Positions 18,199 to 27,945 of a stretch of 64,000 nucleotides of DNA are shown here, piece after piece. The number at the start of each line of letters is the position of its first letter. Within the stretch, counting starts at the first letter, position 1. Made by a program: the position numbers and the translations under genes. Source of the stretch: Winogradskyella flava (GTDB taxonomy: Bacteria > Bacteroidota > Bacteroidia > Flavobacteriales > Flavobacteriaceae); contig NZ_JACLCP010000002.1 in the NCBI RefSeq assembly GCF_014243395.1, forward strand, positions 62,001 through 126,000, read 5' to 3'. Under the pieces are notes generated by a model that worked only from the letters and a program-made list of their open reading frames with translations, was not told the origin of the DNA and did no database searches.

Positions 18199-19659
18199 AT
18201 GGGTATCGTATTAAGACAGTCCTTCAAAAATACTATAAGTACTTACTTGGGTTTTGGTATTGGTGCTATTAATACACTTTTTCTTTACACCAATTTTTTA
18301 ACGGATAACTATTATGGTTTGGTTGCATTCTTGCTATCAGCGGCCAATATTATGATGCCCTTTATGGCATTTGGAGTACATAACGCTATTATTAAGTTCT
18401 ATTCATCTTTCAAATCAAAAACGAGTATCAACAGCTTTTTAACCTTGATGCTGTTTTTGCCATTTGTTTTTATAATTCCCATTGCACTCATTGGTTATTC
18501 GTCATATGACGCTATAGGAGCATTACTCTCCAATGAAAATAAAATTGCAGAACACTATGTCTGGCATATTTTCGTATTAGCTATTGCAATGGCCTATTTC
18601 GAGATCTTTTTTGCTTGGTCTAAAGTGCAATTACAAACGGTTTTTGGGAATCTAATGAAAGAAGTTTTTCATCGAGTTTGTATTATGATTCTACTTTTTG
18701 CTGTGTATTTTGAATGGCTTACGGTTAACCAATTTATTTTAGCATTAGTCGGTGTTTATGTGGTTAGAATGCTAATTATGATGCTCTATGCGTTTTCCAT
18801 TCGATTCCCAAAATTGAAGTTTCAGAAAGTAAGTCAGTTGTCGTCTATATTAAACTATGCAGGACTTATGATTATTGCTGGTTCTGTCGCTATGCTGATT
18901 CTTGATATTGATAAATTTATGATTGGCCTTATGCTCGAAAATATTGAGCAAGTCGCTTACTATAGCGTCGCTATTTTTATCGCTACCGTAATAGCTGTAC
19001 CACAGCGTGCTATGCATCAAATTATGATGCCTTTAACGGCTCAATACTTAAATGACAACGATAATGAGGCTTTGGAGGATTTGTATAAACGGAGCTCACT
19101 AAGTTTATTAGTTATTAGCGGCTTTATTTTTTTACTTATTATTTTAAATATCAATCAGCTTTATGAGATACTTCCGAAAGAATTTACTGGAGGTCTTTTT
19201 GTGGTTCTTATTGTAAGTTTAGCAAAACTCTATGATAATAGTTTGGGGAATAATAATGCGATATTGTTTAATAGTAATTATTATAAAATAGTACTATTGT
19301 TTGGGGTGCTATTAGCCATTATGGCTATTATCCTAAACGTCGTTTTTATACCAGTCTATGGTATAGAAGGGTCCGCTTTTGCCACGTTTTTAGCTGTATT
19401 TATTTATAACACTACCAAAGTGTTGTTCATTAAACAGAAATTCAAAATGCAGCCTTTCTCACAAGCATCTTTGAAAGTTATTTTAGTTATTATCTGTATA
19501 GCTATTACTTTTTATTTTTGGGAGCTTCCATTTCATTCTATAATTAATATAATACTGAAGTCAATACTTATTGGAGTCTTTTACATTATATCTATTTACA
19601 AATTGAATATTTCTGAAGATATTTCTGGTCAGATTAAAAAGTATTTACGGTTGAAGTGA
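18199..19659 (+). CDS. Wzx-like polysaccharide flippase (MOP/MATE superfamily)
   Basis: A 486-residue membrane protein with about 14 hydrophobic helices that would flip an undecaprenyl-linked oligosaccharide across the inner membrane. MGIVLRQSFKNTISTYLG is the conserved opening of the Bacteroidota O-antigen flippase group, so I start at the ATG at 18199 rather than at the GTG nine bases earlier. Amphipathic cytosolic loops lie between hydrophobic pairs and there is no long soluble domain. It follows the GT4 gene after about 50 bases. Its partners in ligation or polymerisation are not in the window, apart from the YfhO protein. Confidence 0.88.
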   Translation: MGIVLRQSFKNTISTYLGFGIGAINTLFLYTNFLTDNYYGLVAFLLSAANIMMPFMAFGVHNAIIKFYSSFKSKTSINSFLTLMLFLPFVFIIPIALIGYSSYDAIGALLSNENKIAEHYVWHIFVLAIAMAYFEIFFAWSKVQLQTVFGNLMKEVFHRVCIMILLFAVYFEWLTVNQFILALVGVYVVRMLIMMLYAFSIRFPKLKFQKVSQLSSILNYAGLMIIAGSVAMLILDIDKFMIGLMLENIEQVAYYSVAIFIATVIAVPQRAMHQIMMPLTAQYLNDNDNEALEDLYKRSSLSLLVISGFIFLLIILNINQLYEILPKEFTGGLFVVLIVSLAKLYDNSLGNNNAILFNSNYYKIVLLFGVLLAIMAIILNVVFIPVYGIEGSAFATFLAVFIYNTTKVLFIKQKFKMQPFSQASLKVILVIICIAITFYFWELPFHSIINIILKSILIGVFYIISIYKLNISEDISGQIKKYLRLK

Positions 19660-19710
19660 TCTTAATTTCGTAAATAAATTAAATAATGTGAGTACTTGGG
19701 AATTAAAATG

Positions 19711-19756
19711 AGAAATCCCGCAAGGTGCTCTGAGGCATACATCATGCGGGATTTCT
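19711..19756. terminator. Long-armed inverted repeat between convergent genes
   Basis: AGAAATCCCGC (19711-19721) and GCGGGATTTCT (19746-19756) pair perfectly over 11 bases around a 24-base loop. There is no clear T-run on the plus strand, only a T-rich stretch on the minus. Probably a shared transcription stop. Confidence 0.6.
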
Positions 19757-19788
19757 ACTAACCAACCAAAAAAATCATGTTTTATCTT

Positions 19789-21111
19789 TTATCCTCTAGA
19801 TCGTCTTGAGTTAGATCTTGTAGAACTTTGGTTACTCTTTCTACTTGTATTAGATCTTTTCGATACTGAAGATGTCTTTCTTTTGTTCTGAACTGTACTT
19901 CGTTGTCCACTTTTTTGCGAACTTGTTCTACTATATGTACGAGATTTAGTCGCTTTCGGTTGTCTTGCCGAAGTTGTTTTTCTCTTCTCTACTTTATTAG
20001 ACACAGATCTATTAGTTCTGGTCACATTATTATTAGATGTTCTCGTAGATGTTACAGTATTTCTGCGTGTTGCTCTAGTAGGTGTTGATACTTTCGTATT
20101 AGACCTTGTGCTTCTAACAGTTCTACTTTCATTATTACTTCTTGTATTAGGCGCTGTTACACCAGTATTAGATCTTGTACTTCTAACACTTCTACTTTCT
20201 TTATTAGTTCTTGTAATAGGTGTTGTTGCACGAGTGTTAGATCGTGTTCTTGTACCTTCGTTAGAACCTCTTGTTATTGATCTTGAAGTAGTCGCTTTTG
20301 TACCTCTTGTTCTTGTCGTGGTATTATCTGCAAGACGTGTTGAACGTGTCCTAGTAATTTCAGTATTTCTGCGTGTTACTGTTCTTTGTATTGTACGCTC
20401 CCTTTTATTTCTAGGAGACTGTACATATCTGCTGCTTCTATTACGTCTTGTAATTTGAGCATTACCGCGTCTACTATTATTTACATTAAAGTATCTAACA
20501 TTGTTTCTGTATGGTCTATAGTAAATATGTCTTACAGGTGTGTAAAATTGTCTGTAAGGATTCACATTGATAACACAGAAGTTTACAGGAGGAATCGCAT
20601 AGAATCTGTGCCAAGGTCTCCAAACATAAGCTCTGTTATAAACATTGATAAAGCCATCATATCTCCAAAACACATTGTTTCTGTAAAAGACATTTAGTCC
20701 ACCAATTCTACTGATTCTATTAAATCTATTATATGTGATGAAAATATCCCCTATTTGATTAACCCTACCATAGTAATCGTAAAATATTGGCGTGTTTTCA
20801 ACCTGAATAATAGCACCAAAACTGTCATATTGTACATAAGGGTTATAGTTGTAACCAGAATTAAAGCTCAATGTAAAGCCTGGTGTATCAATACCTACAC
20901 TTACATCTGGTCCATAATCTGGAATGTAGAAATCAAACTGACCATCTCTGTAAACTGAGAATTCAATGCCACCCTCATTAAATATGAAAGAATTACCATA
21001 ACCTCTCACATAGTTATTTAATGAAGCATCGGCTTCTGTCGTTGTGTTGGTTGCGAATGCAGTAGTGCTCAAAGCAACTAAACCTGCTAATAAAAATAGT
21101 ATCCGTCTCAT
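19789..21111 (-). CDS. Secreted protein with Thr/Arg/Ser-rich repetitive tail; paralogue of the gene at 23.1 kb
   Basis: Not a family I can name. Signal peptide at residues 1-20 (MRRILFLLAGLVALSTTAFA). Residues 40-170 form a domain shared with the protein at 23117-23794: GGIEFSVYRDGQFDF, YGRVNQIGDIFITYNRFNRISRIGGLNVFYR. Next comes a Tyr/Arg/Asn-rich stretch (FYTPVRHIYYRPYRNNVRY). The last ~230 residues are low-complexity, built from degenerate TRSNT / SRSVRSTRSNT units with almost no acidic or hydrophobic residues, predicted unfolded and very basic. Such a tail could bind polyanions at the surface, but that is a guess. The promoter looks sigma-54-dependent. It might be taken for a histone-like or Alu-like repeat protein; nothing supports that. 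Confidence 0.72.
   Translation of the reverse strand: MRRILFLLAGLVALSTTAFATNTTTEADASLNNYVRGYGNSFIFNEGGIEFSVYRDGQFDFYIPDYGPDVSVGIDTPGFTLSFNSGYNYNPYVQYDSFGAIIQVENTPIFYDYYGRVNQIGDIFITYNRFNRISRIGGLNVFYRNNVFWRYDGFINVYNRAYVWRPWHRFYAIPPVNFCVINVNPYRQFYTPVRHIYYRPYRNNVRYFNVNNSRRGNAQITRRNRSSRYVQSPRNKRERTIQRTVTRRNTEITRTRSTRLADNTTTRTRGTKATTSRSITRGSNEGTRTRSNTRATTPITRTNKESRSVRSTRSNTGVTAPNTRSNNESRTVRSTRSNTKVSTPTRATRRNTVTSTRTSNNNVTRTNRSVSNKVEKRKTTSARQPKATKSRTYSRTSSQKSGQRSTVQNKRKTSSVSKRSNTSRKSNQSSTRSNSRRSRG
20085..20420 (-). repeat. Imperfect internal repeats encoding TRSNT/RSTRSNT units
   Basis: Within the basic tail, segments such as SRSVRSTRSNTGVTAPNTRS and SRTVRSTRSNTKVSTPTRAT recur at roughly 25-residue spacing, with related TRTRSNTRATTPITRT units before them. 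The boundaries are approximate. Confidence 0.6.
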
Positions 21112-21148
21112 ATTTAAAGGGTTTTAAAATTAAATTCACTAACTGTAA

Positions 21149-21164
21149 AACAAACAGCGTGCCA
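21149..21164 (-). promoter_or_regulatory. Sigma-54-like promoter of the Thr/Arg-rich secreted protein
   Basis: Minus strand reads TGGCACGCTGTTTGTT: the -24 box TGGCAC, then the correct spacing to a TTGT at -12 (consensus TTGC). The invariant GG and the -13 G are in register. The ATG is about 28 bases past the predicted start. A near-identical element precedes the paralogue. Confidence 0.62.
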
Positions 21165-21282
21165 AAAAAATCAATAAAGCATTAAACACTTGTTAATCAG
21201 ATGTTTAATTGTTAAAATTTTATTATGTAACTTTAAAGTTGTTAACTATCTAGCGCATATAATTAATCAATAATTTTTCGTT

Positions 21283-22986
21283 ATGAAACACTTCTTGTTA
21301 ATCTTACTCATAGTCACTTTAGTGCCATCTGCCTATACACAATCACCTAGTTCTAATATAAATGAAGCTATTGACAATGTTTTTCAGCATAGCTATGATT
21401 ATGGAATGTTTAACGGAACAGTTTTAGTAACTAAAAATGGTAAGGAAGTTTATTCAAATGCTTTAGGATATGCAGATAAAAACAACAACAGAAAATTAAA
21501 TGAAACAACATCCATATATCTAGCATCGGTATCTAAACAATTTACAACGATGGCTGTGATGATACTTAAAGAAAAAGGAAAGCTATCTTATGACGATAAG
21601 CTTTCTAAATACTATCCTGAGTTTCCTGATTATGCCAACAGAGTAACGATAAGGCATTTAATGAATCATACCTCTGGAATTCCAGATCATTATAGATTAG
21701 GCATATATAAACCTGGATTAAATAATGATGATGTGTTCAAAACATTGTTAAAGCAAGAGCTGGATTTTGAACCTGGCGAGCACTTTAGTTATAGTAATGG
21801 AGGTTATGTGCTATTGGCAATGATTGTGTCTAAAGTTGCTGAGCAGCCTTTTCATGAGTTTATGAAAGCTAATATATTTGAACCTTTAGGTATGAATAAT
21901 ACGTTGGTCTATGATGAATCTAAACCAAAAATTAAGGATAGAGCAGTTGGATACAATATTAGCGGAGATTTAGATGATTATACTATTTTCACGACTGGAG
22001 CAGGAGGTATGTTCTCTACAATAGATGATTTACACTTATGGGACCAGGCACTATATACCGAGAAGTTAGTATCACGAACTACGTTAGAAGAAGCTTTTAC
22101 GCCAGCAAAATTAAATAATGGTGATTATACTCAATATGGATTTGGCTGGGCAATCTTGGAACAAGATGGTAAAAAGACAGTTCAGCATTCAGGTGGATTG
22201 GCAGGCTATAGAACGTTTTTAAGACGTAATCTTTATGATAATAGTGGCTATATTATTCTAACCAATCATGGTAATCAAACTAATATGCTTAGAATTCTGA
22301 ATGCCTTAGATGCTATTTTAAACGGTGAAGCTTATGAATTGCCTAAAGTTCCTATTTCTCACAAATTAATTAGACTTTTGAAAGATAACGACGCTTCAAC
22401 GGCTATAGCAAAAGTGAGTCAACTGATTAAATCTAATCCAAAGATATATGAAATTGATGAAGTTGGAATTAATGCATTAGGGTATCAATATTTAGGAAGA
22501 CAAGATTTAAAAACTGCGTTAGCTATCTTTAAATTCAATGTTGCACAAAACCCCAAAGCTTCCAACCCATATGACAGTTTAGGTGAAGCTCAATTGGCTA
22601 TAGGCGATACGATCCAAGCTATAAAGAACTATAAAAAATCGTATGCGCTTGATAAAAGTAATAACAATGCTATTGATGTATTAAATAGAATTGGTGTTGA
22701 GACAACTAGTATGACTGAAACTATAAAAGTGCCAATTACAGTTTTGGATGGTTATGTCGGTAATTACGAATTACAGCCTAACTTTATCTTGTCTATTACA
22801 AGAGAAGAGAATCGGTTATTTGCTCAAGCTACAGGTCAAGGAAAAATAGAAGTATTTGCTATGTCAGAAAGTAAATTTTATAGTAAAGTTATGGATGCTC
22901 AGATTACTTTTCACAAAGATGAAAACGACAAAATTAGTAGCCTAACGTTACATCAGAACGGGGATCATAAGGCTCCAAAAATTTAA
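21283..22986 (+). CDS. Exported serine beta-lactamase-like hydrolase with TPR and DUF3471-type C-terminus
   Basis: A class-C/PBP-fold serine hydrolase of the periplasm. Signal peptide at residues 1-20. The nucleophile motif S-V-S-K is at 82-85 (LASVSKQFTTM), the YxN motif is YSN in GEHFSYSNGGYVL, and the HxG triad is QHSGGLAGYRT. After the catalytic domain (to about residue 370) come TPR-like helices (NALGYQYLGRQDLKTALAIF, NPYDSLGEAQLAIGDTIQAI) and a C-terminal beta domain (GYVGNYELQPNFILSITRE) as in DUF3471. Such proteins are usually D-aminopeptidases or esterases, rarely true beta-lactamases. It lies between, and divergent from, the two paralogous secreted genes; a functional link is possible but unproven. 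Confidence 0.85.
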   Translation: MKHFLLILLIVTLVPSAYTQSPSSNINEAIDNVFQHSYDYGMFNGTVLVTKNGKEVYSNALGYADKNNNRKLNETTSIYLASVSKQFTTMAVMILKEKGKLSYDDKLSKYYPEFPDYANRVTIRHLMNHTSGIPDHYRLGIYKPGLNNDDVFKTLLKQELDFEPGEHFSYSNGGYVLLAMIVSKVAEQPFHEFMKANIFEPLGMNNTLVYDESKPKIKDRAVGYNISGDLDDYTIFTTGAGGMFSTIDDLHLWDQALYTEKLVSRTTLEEAFTPAKLNNGDYTQYGFGWAILEQDGKKTVQHSGGLAGYRTFLRRNLYDNSGYIILTNHGNQTNMLRILNALDAILNGEAYELPKVPISHKLIRLLKDNDASTAIAKVSQLIKSNPKIYEIDEVGINALGYQYLGRQDLKTALAIFKFNVAQNPKASNPYDSLGEAQLAIGDTIQAIKNYKKSYALDKSNNNAIDVLNRIGVETTSMTETIKVPITVLDGYVGNYELQPNFILSITREENRLFAQATGQGKIEVFAMSESKFYSKVMDAQITFHKDENDKISSLTLHQNGDHKAPKI

Positions 22987-23028
22987 TAGTCGCAACTTCA
23001 TTTTAAGTTGTTATATAGAAATCTATAA

Positions 23029-23070
23029 ATGAAAACCCTGAACTATTTGGGGAAATATCCAGGGTTTCAT
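23029..23070. terminator. Hairpin between convergent genes
   Basis: ATGAAAACCCTG (23029-23040) and CAGGGTTTCAT (23060-23070) form a stem with one bulge over a 19-base loop. No long T-run, so termination activity is only probable. Confidence 0.5.
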
Positions 23071-23116
23071 TAGATCATTAGACGGTGTCTAATGGTTGAA
23101 CAAATCAATCAAAATC

Positions 23117-23794
23117 TCAAAATTTGATTTTCTTCTGCTTTTTTACTTTACCATTTTTTCGATAATAGTAGTAATTGTCGTCGTCGTCATCCCAATCATC
23201 ATTCCAGTCATCATCATAAGAATGATCATCAAAGTGATCTATGGTACAACCTGTAGTTCCGCAAAAGCCACAACCTTGATTACTTAAATTTACGTGACCT
23301 CTAGTGCCGATGACTACTCCATATCGGTTATATAATACACGTAACCCACCAACCTGTTTTAGTTGACCTCTTCTGTAATTCATATACACCGAGCCTGCAC
23401 GTTTTATTCGGCCTTGTCTATCGTAGTTAATGAATACATTGCCAATACGTCTCACACGGCCCAATCTGTCGTGAGTTACCAAAACACCTCTATCCCCACG
23501 ATGATATCGTGTTCCCGGTGCACCATAAGTACGGTTTGAACCGCGTCTGTTGCGTCTATAGTAATAATTGTCATTATCTGGTACTGTAGAAAATACATCC
23601 GTATTAAAATCGAAGCTACCATCAGCAAAGATTAAGAATTCTACACCACGCTCTACAAACAAAATAGGTTGTATATAACGATAGCGTGATGTAAGATCTA
23701 AATCTGTACTTTGATTTGCAGAGATTTTTTCTGCTGCGGTTACAGTTGTTAATCCCATTAACAAACCTGTAAAAAGTAAAACTATTTTTTTCAT
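23117..23794 (-). CDS. Secreted protein of unknown function; paralogue of the gene at 19.8 kb
   Basis: A 225-residue exported protein. I start at the ATG at 23794, because MKKIVLLFTGLLMGLTTVTA is a clean signal peptide; the ATG ten codons upstream would push it inward. The mature part shares with the 19.8 kb protein the block GVEFLIFADGSFDF and the repeated short strand units RLGRVRRIGNVFINYDRQGR, IKRAGSVYMNY, LKQVGGLRVLYNRYG, which look like successive beta hairpins of about 15 residues. It differs by lacking the basic tail. Instead it has two cysteine pairs (CGFCGTTGC), a His/Asp-rich stretch and an acidic run (DDDWNDDWDDDDDN), then ends in Lys. The Asp/His region could bind metal. Sigma-54-like promoter. 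Confidence 0.75.
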   Translation of the reverse strand: MKKIVLLFTGLLMGLTTVTAAEKISANQSTDLDLTSRYRYIQPILFVERGVEFLIFADGSFDFNTDVFSTVPDNDNYYYRRNRRGSNRTYGAPGTRYHRGDRGVLVTHDRLGRVRRIGNVFINYDRQGRIKRAGSVYMNYRRGQLKQVGGLRVLYNRYGVVIGTRGHVNLSNQGCGFCGTTGCTIDHFDDHSYDDDWNDDWDDDDDNYYYYRKNGKVKKQKKIKF

Positions 23795-23860
23795 AGTTAA
23801 AGAATTTAGATTGTGCCTACTCATATTTAGCTTTTCGGCTTACGCTATTTGTTTAGTGAA

Positions 23861-23877
23861 AACCAATTAGCGTGCCA
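23861..23877 (-). promoter_or_regulatory. Sigma-54-like promoter of the second paralogue
   Basis: Minus strand TGGCACGCTAATTGGTT: TGGCACGCT is identical to the element upstream of the 19.8 kb paralogue, with TTGG at the -12 position. About 57 bases of leader to the chosen ATG. Confidence 0.58.
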
Positions 23878-24017
23878 ATAATTATAATGTGATGAAATTC
23901 AGAATGTTATGCTATTCTTGAATTGAATCGTTGTAACAAATTGCTCATTGTATCTTCTTATAATTAATGAACTATATCATAAATTTGATTACTTTTAAGT
24001 TCTACTAACCATCATTT

Positions 24018-25088
24018 ATGAAAACCAACCAAGACACCTGTCAGAATTGTGAAAAACCTTATGAGGAAGGGTTTCAGTTTTGTCCGCATTGTGGACAGAA
24101 AACTAATGATGAACTTACCCTTGGTGTACTTTTCTACAATACTATTAGTAATTATTTCTCGTTTGATGCTCGCTTTTTAAAAAGCTTCATTCCGTTAATG
24201 TTTAGACCAGGTTATTTGGCCAAGGAGTTTATTAAGGGTAAGCGTTTGTTATACTTGCATCCAGCGCAGATGTATTTGTTTGTAGCTGTTATTTTCTTTT
24301 TCATATTCAATTTCTATGTGCGAGAGGGTAGAGAAAAACTTGATGAAAATATGCAGCGTGTTCTGGAGAGTAGGTCAGAAAAACTTGCAAATAGAGACAG
24401 TTTGGTTCCTCAAGATTCTTTAGACATAAAAGAATTTGTAAAGCCTTTACAGAATAATGCCGCGACCATTGGCTTGGATGAAGACGATTTAAAAGTATTG
24501 GATTCTGTAGCCAATATTAAGGTGCCTAAGAAAAATATGGGCATGTCCTACAGTTTTAATGAGAAGGATATTGATTCTTTAATTGCTGCAGGTGCTTCGG
24601 ATAAAGAGCTTTATAAAGCCTTGGGTATGGACGATGATGCGGGCTTTTTTCAAAGAAAGTTCTATGGTCAAATTTTAAAGTTTTATAAAACCATGGGACT
24701 TGGTCAAATATTCCAGGCCTTTATTGATAGTATTCCGCTGGCAATGTTCTTCTTATTACCGATATTTGCATTTCTCTTGAAACTATTCTTCTTTAACAAG
24801 GGAAGGTATTCACACCATTTGGTATTTAGTTTCTATTATTTTTCATTTCTTTTTGTGGTCTTTAGTTTAATTTTTGGAGTCAATAGATTTTGGCAAATAC
24901 CGGATTGGATCGACTGGCTTATAGCTTTTTCAACTTTCTTTTATTTACTGGTAGCTATTATAAAATTTTATGGGCAAAACTGGTTCCTTAGCTTTATAAA
25001 AAGTGGTATGGTGAGTTTTATGTTTCTATGGTTGGTATTACCCTTGTCCTTTGTTTTATTAGGGTTTATTGCGTTTCTGTTTTATTAA
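24018..25088 (+). CDS. DUF3667-family zinc-ribbon membrane protein
   Basis: Starts with a C4 zinc ribbon (CQNCEKPYEEGFQFCPHCGQ, residues 8-27), followed by TLGVLFYNTISNYFSFDARFL and FRPGYLAKEFIKGKRLLYLHP, the signature of DUF3667. Then come a membrane helix (MYLFVAVIFFFIFNFYV), a charged extracytoplasmic or cytosolic loop of about 110 residues, and four further hydrophobic helices at the C-terminus. Function is unknown; in Bacteroidota these are common single genes. A TACTTTTA element sits about 20 bases upstream of the ATG. It converges on uvrA with only 9 bases between them. Confidence 0.85.
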   Translation: MKTNQDTCQNCEKPYEEGFQFCPHCGQKTNDELTLGVLFYNTISNYFSFDARFLKSFIPLMFRPGYLAKEFIKGKRLLYLHPAQMYLFVAVIFFFIFNFYVREGREKLDENMQRVLESRSEKLANRDSLVPQDSLDIKEFVKPLQNNAATIGLDEDDLKVLDSVANIKVPKKNMGMSYSFNEKDIDSLIAAGASDKELYKALGMDDDAGFFQRKFYGQILKFYKTMGLGQIFQAFIDSIPLAMFFLLPIFAFLLKLFFFNKGRYSHHLVFSFYYFSFLFVVFSLIFGVNRFWQIPDWIDWLIAFSTFFYLLVAIIKFYGQNWFLSFIKSGMVSFMFLWLVLPLSFVLLGFIAFLFY

Positions 25089-25097
25089 TGAGGCAGA

Positions 25098-27887
25098 TCA
25101 TAATTTCCCCTCAAGATATTTACCAGTGACTGAATCTTTATCTGAAGCAATTTCTTCAGGTGTTCCATGAGCTACTAAATGTCCGCCGTGTTTTCCGCCT
25201 TCTGGACCTAGATCAATGATATAATCTGCACATTTAATCAAATCGATATTATGTTCAATTACAATGATGGAATGTCCTTTAGCGATTAGTGCTTGAAACG
25301 ATTTTAGCAACTTTTGGATATCATGAAAATGCAGTCCTGTAGTAGGTTCATCGAATATAAAAAGCGCATTATCACTTTTACTACCTTTGCCCAGAAATGT
25401 GGCTAACTTAATACGTTGTGCCTCACCACCAGAAAGCGTAGAGGAGGACTGACCTAATGTAACATAACCTAAACCTACATCTTGAAGGGGTTGCAATTTA
25501 TTCTGAATTTTAGTTTGCTTATAGGTCTTAAAGAAGTCAATGGCATCATCGATGGTCATATTTAAAATACCATCGATGGATTTCCCCTCAAACACTACTT
25601 CAAGAACTTCCTTTTTAAAGCGTTTGCCACTACAAGTATCACATGTTAAGTGAACATCTGCCATAAACTGCATTTCTATGGTTACTTCACCTTCGCCTTT
25701 GCAAGTTTCGCAGCGCCCACCATCTACATTAAAACTAAAGTGTTTGGCTTGGTAGTTTCGTATTTTGCTTAATTTTTGAGAAGCAAATAAAGCTCGTATA
25801 TCATCATAAGCCTTGATATAAGTTACTGGATTGGAGCGTGATGAACGTCCAATAGGATTTTGATCTACAAATTCTACATGTTGAATGTTACTGTGGTTGC
25901 CTTTCATTTCTGTAAACTGTCCGGCTTTATCACTAAATCCAGTTAATTTTTTCTGAATGGCTGGAAACAAAATCTTTTTTACCAAGGTACTTTTGCCACT
26001 TCCAGAAACTCCTGTAATAACAGTTAACATTTCAAGAGGGAATGTCACATCAATATTCTTCAGATTGTTTTCCCGAGCACCAAGAATCTCTATATTATAT
26101 TTCGACGTTCTTCGCTTTTCAGGTATCTTAATCTCAAGCTGACCATTTAAATATTTAGCAGTTAACGTATCTGAAACCAAAATATCTTTAAAATCTCCAG
26201 TAGCCACAATCTCTCCGCCAAATGTTCCTGCTTCTGGACCAATGTCTATAATCTCATCCGCGGCTTTCATAATGTCTTCATCATGTTCGACTACGATGAC
26301 GGTATTGCCCAAATCTCTAAGTGATTTTAAAACAGTTATTAAGCGTTCCGTGTCTTTTGGGTGCAAGCCAATACTCGGTTCGTCCAATATGTACATAGAG
26401 CCCACAAGACTACTTCCAAGAGATGTTGCCAAATTAATACGCTGACTTTCTCCGCCAGATAATGTGTTTGATTTTCTGTTTAATGTTAAGTAATTCAACC
26501 CAACGTTAGAAAGAAATTCTAATCTTGTATTGATTTCTGTAAGTAAGCGTTTAGCGATTTTCGTATCGTAGGCGTTCAATTCAAGGTTTTTGAAGAAGTC
26601 TGCTAATTCATTTAATGGTAAATCCACTAAATCAGTAATAGTAGCATTGTTTACTCTTACATAGTTTGCTTCGTCACGTAAACGTTTGCCTTTGCAAACA
26701 TTACATTTGGTCTTACCACGATAACGCGATAACATCACACGATTCTGAATCTTATAGGCTTTGGATTCTAGTTCGGCAAAGAAACTATCTAGACCTTCAA
26801 AATATTCATTTCCTGTCCAGATTAAAGCTTTATGCTGTTCACTTAATTCAAAATAGGGTTTGTGGATGGGGAATTCGAATTTATGTGAATTGTTCACTAA
26901 CTGATCGCGATACCAACTCATGCTTTCACCCCTCCACGGAAAAACGGCATTTTCGAAAACAGATAGCGCTGTATTGGGTACTACCAAATCCTCATCAATC
27001 CCAATAACATCACCATAGCCTTCACACTTTGGGCATGCACCATAAGGATTATTGAAGCTAAATAGATGCGCGTTTGGCTCTAGAAAGGCCATGCCATCCA
27101 ATTCAAACTTATTATTGAAAGCCGCGTGCTTATTATCCGAGAGAGACTGAATAATACATGTACCAACACCTTCAAAAAAAGCAGTTTCAATGGCATCTGC
27201 AAGTCGATTTAAGAAATCTTCATCATCTTTATAAACAATTCTATCGACTACTAAAAAGAGATCCTTGTCGGATGAAATGGCTTGTTTCAGGGCATCATCG
27301 ATTCTTAGAACATCGTCTTTATACTTTATTCTTGCATAACCTTGTTGCTGTAAGGTTTGTAGTTTGTTTTCAACGGTTCTTCCTTCTTCAAGAATTATGG
27401 GAGATAGGAGCAAAAGTTTAGCACCTTCCTCAAATTTCGAAATATAGGTAATGACATCGGTAACCGTATGCTTTTTAACCAACTCACCAGAAATAGGTGA
27501 GTAGGTCTTGCCAATTCGCGCAAACAACAGTTTTAGATAATCGTAAATTTCTGTGGTAGTTCCAACAGTTGAACGTGGATTGGTAGAATTTACCTTTTGT
27601 TCAATGGCTATGGCAGGCGCAATACCCTTAATGTAATCGACTTTAGGTTTATTCAATCGACCTAAAAACTGACGCGCATAGCTCGAAAGGCTCTCTACAT
27701 AGCGTCTTTGACCCTCTGCATATAAGGTGTCAAAGGCCAAACTCGACTTTCCTGAACCAGATAATCCAGTAATTACCACTAACTTATTTCTGGGAATAAC
27801 AACATCAATATTTTTAAGATTGTGCAGTTTTGCACCTTTTATGATGATATTTTCTTTAGGGTTTACGTCTAAAACAGTAGTGTTCAT
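25098..27887 (-). CDS. uvrA: Excinuclease ABC subunit A
   Basis: The damage-recognition ATPase of nucleotide excision repair; it forms UvrA2 (UvrA2B) and loads UvrB at lesions. The first ABC module has Walker A in [13 protein letters not shown] (about 41-53), the second in [16 protein letters not shown] signatures [12 protein letters not shown] and [12 protein letters not shown] precede Walker B segments ([21 protein letters not shown]). Zinc-binding pairs are CPKCEGYG with CNVCKGKR, and CETCKGEG with [28 protein letters not shown] near the N-terminus is diagnostic. Complete at 929 residues. Its upstream region, shared with an ECF sigma gene, contains a perfect palindrome that could be an operator. 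Confidence 0.98.
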   Translation of the reverse strand: MNTTVLDVNPKENIIIKGAKLHNLKNIDVVIPRNKLVVITGLSGSGKSSLAFDTLYAEGQRRYVESLSSYARQFLGRLNKPKVDYIKGIAPAIAIEQKVNSTNPRSTVGTTTEIYDYLKLLFARIGKTYSPISGELVKKHTVTDVITYISKFEEGAKLLLLSPIILEEGRTVENKLQTLQQQGYARIKYKDDVLRIDDALKQAISSDKDLFLVVDRIVYKDDEDFLNRLADAIETAFFEGVGTCIIQSLSDNKHAAFNNKFELDGMAFLEPNAHLFSFNNPYGACPKCEGYGDVIGIDEDLVVPNTALSVFENAVFPWRGESMSWYRDQLVNNSHKFEFPIHKPYFELSEQHKALIWTGNEYFEGLDSFFAELESKAYKIQNRVMLSRYRGKTKCNVCKGKRLRDEANYVRVNNATITDLVDLPLNELADFFKNLELNAYDTKIAKRLLTEINTRLEFLSNVGLNYLTLNRKSNTLSGGESQRINLATSLGSSLVGSMYILDEPSIGLHPKDTERLITVLKSLRDLGNTVIVVEHDEDIMKAADEIIDIGPEAGTFGGEIVATGDFKDILVSDTLTAKYLNGQLEIKIPEKRRTSKYNIEILGARENNLKNIDVTFPLEMLTVITGVSGSGKSTLVKKILFPAIQKKLTGFSDKAGQFTEMKGNHSNIQHVEFVDQNPIGRSSRSNPVTYIKAYDDIRALFASQKLSKIRNYQAKHFSFNVDGGRCETCKGEGEVTIEMQFMADVHLTCDTCSGKRFKKEVLEVVFEGKSIDGILNMTIDDAIDFFKTYKQTKIQNKLQPLQDVGLGYVTLGQSSSTLSGGEAQRIKLATFLGKGSKSDNALFIFDEPTTGLHFHDIQKLLKSFQALIAKGHSIIVIEHNIDLIKCADYIIDLGPEGGKHGGHLVAHGTPEEIASDKDSVTGKYLEGKL

Positions 27888-27912
27888 AGGATTTTTTGAG
27901 AGTGTAATTTTG

Positions 27913-27920
27913 CAAAGATA
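27913..27920 (-). promoter_or_regulatory. -7 element of uvrA
   Basis: Minus-strand TATCTTTG, an exact TAnnTTTG, 25 bases upstream of the uvrA ATG. The -33 position falls near 27940, next to the palindrome. Confidence 0.6.
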
Positions 27921-27945
27921 CTATAACTATTTTATCTATTAAAGG

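Noticed and set aside
20108-20697. Long hydrophobic open frames antisense to the Thr/Arg-rich gene
   Set aside because: They are the mirror of low-complexity Arg/Thr/Ser codons; no promoter, no start context, and the sense gene has a signal peptide and a promoter.
21283-22986. Antibiotic-resistance beta-lactamase
   Set aside because: SxxK/YxN/HxG motifs also define D-aminopeptidases and esterases; length, TPR and DUF3471-like extension argue against a classical class C enzyme. The same holds for 36809-38440.
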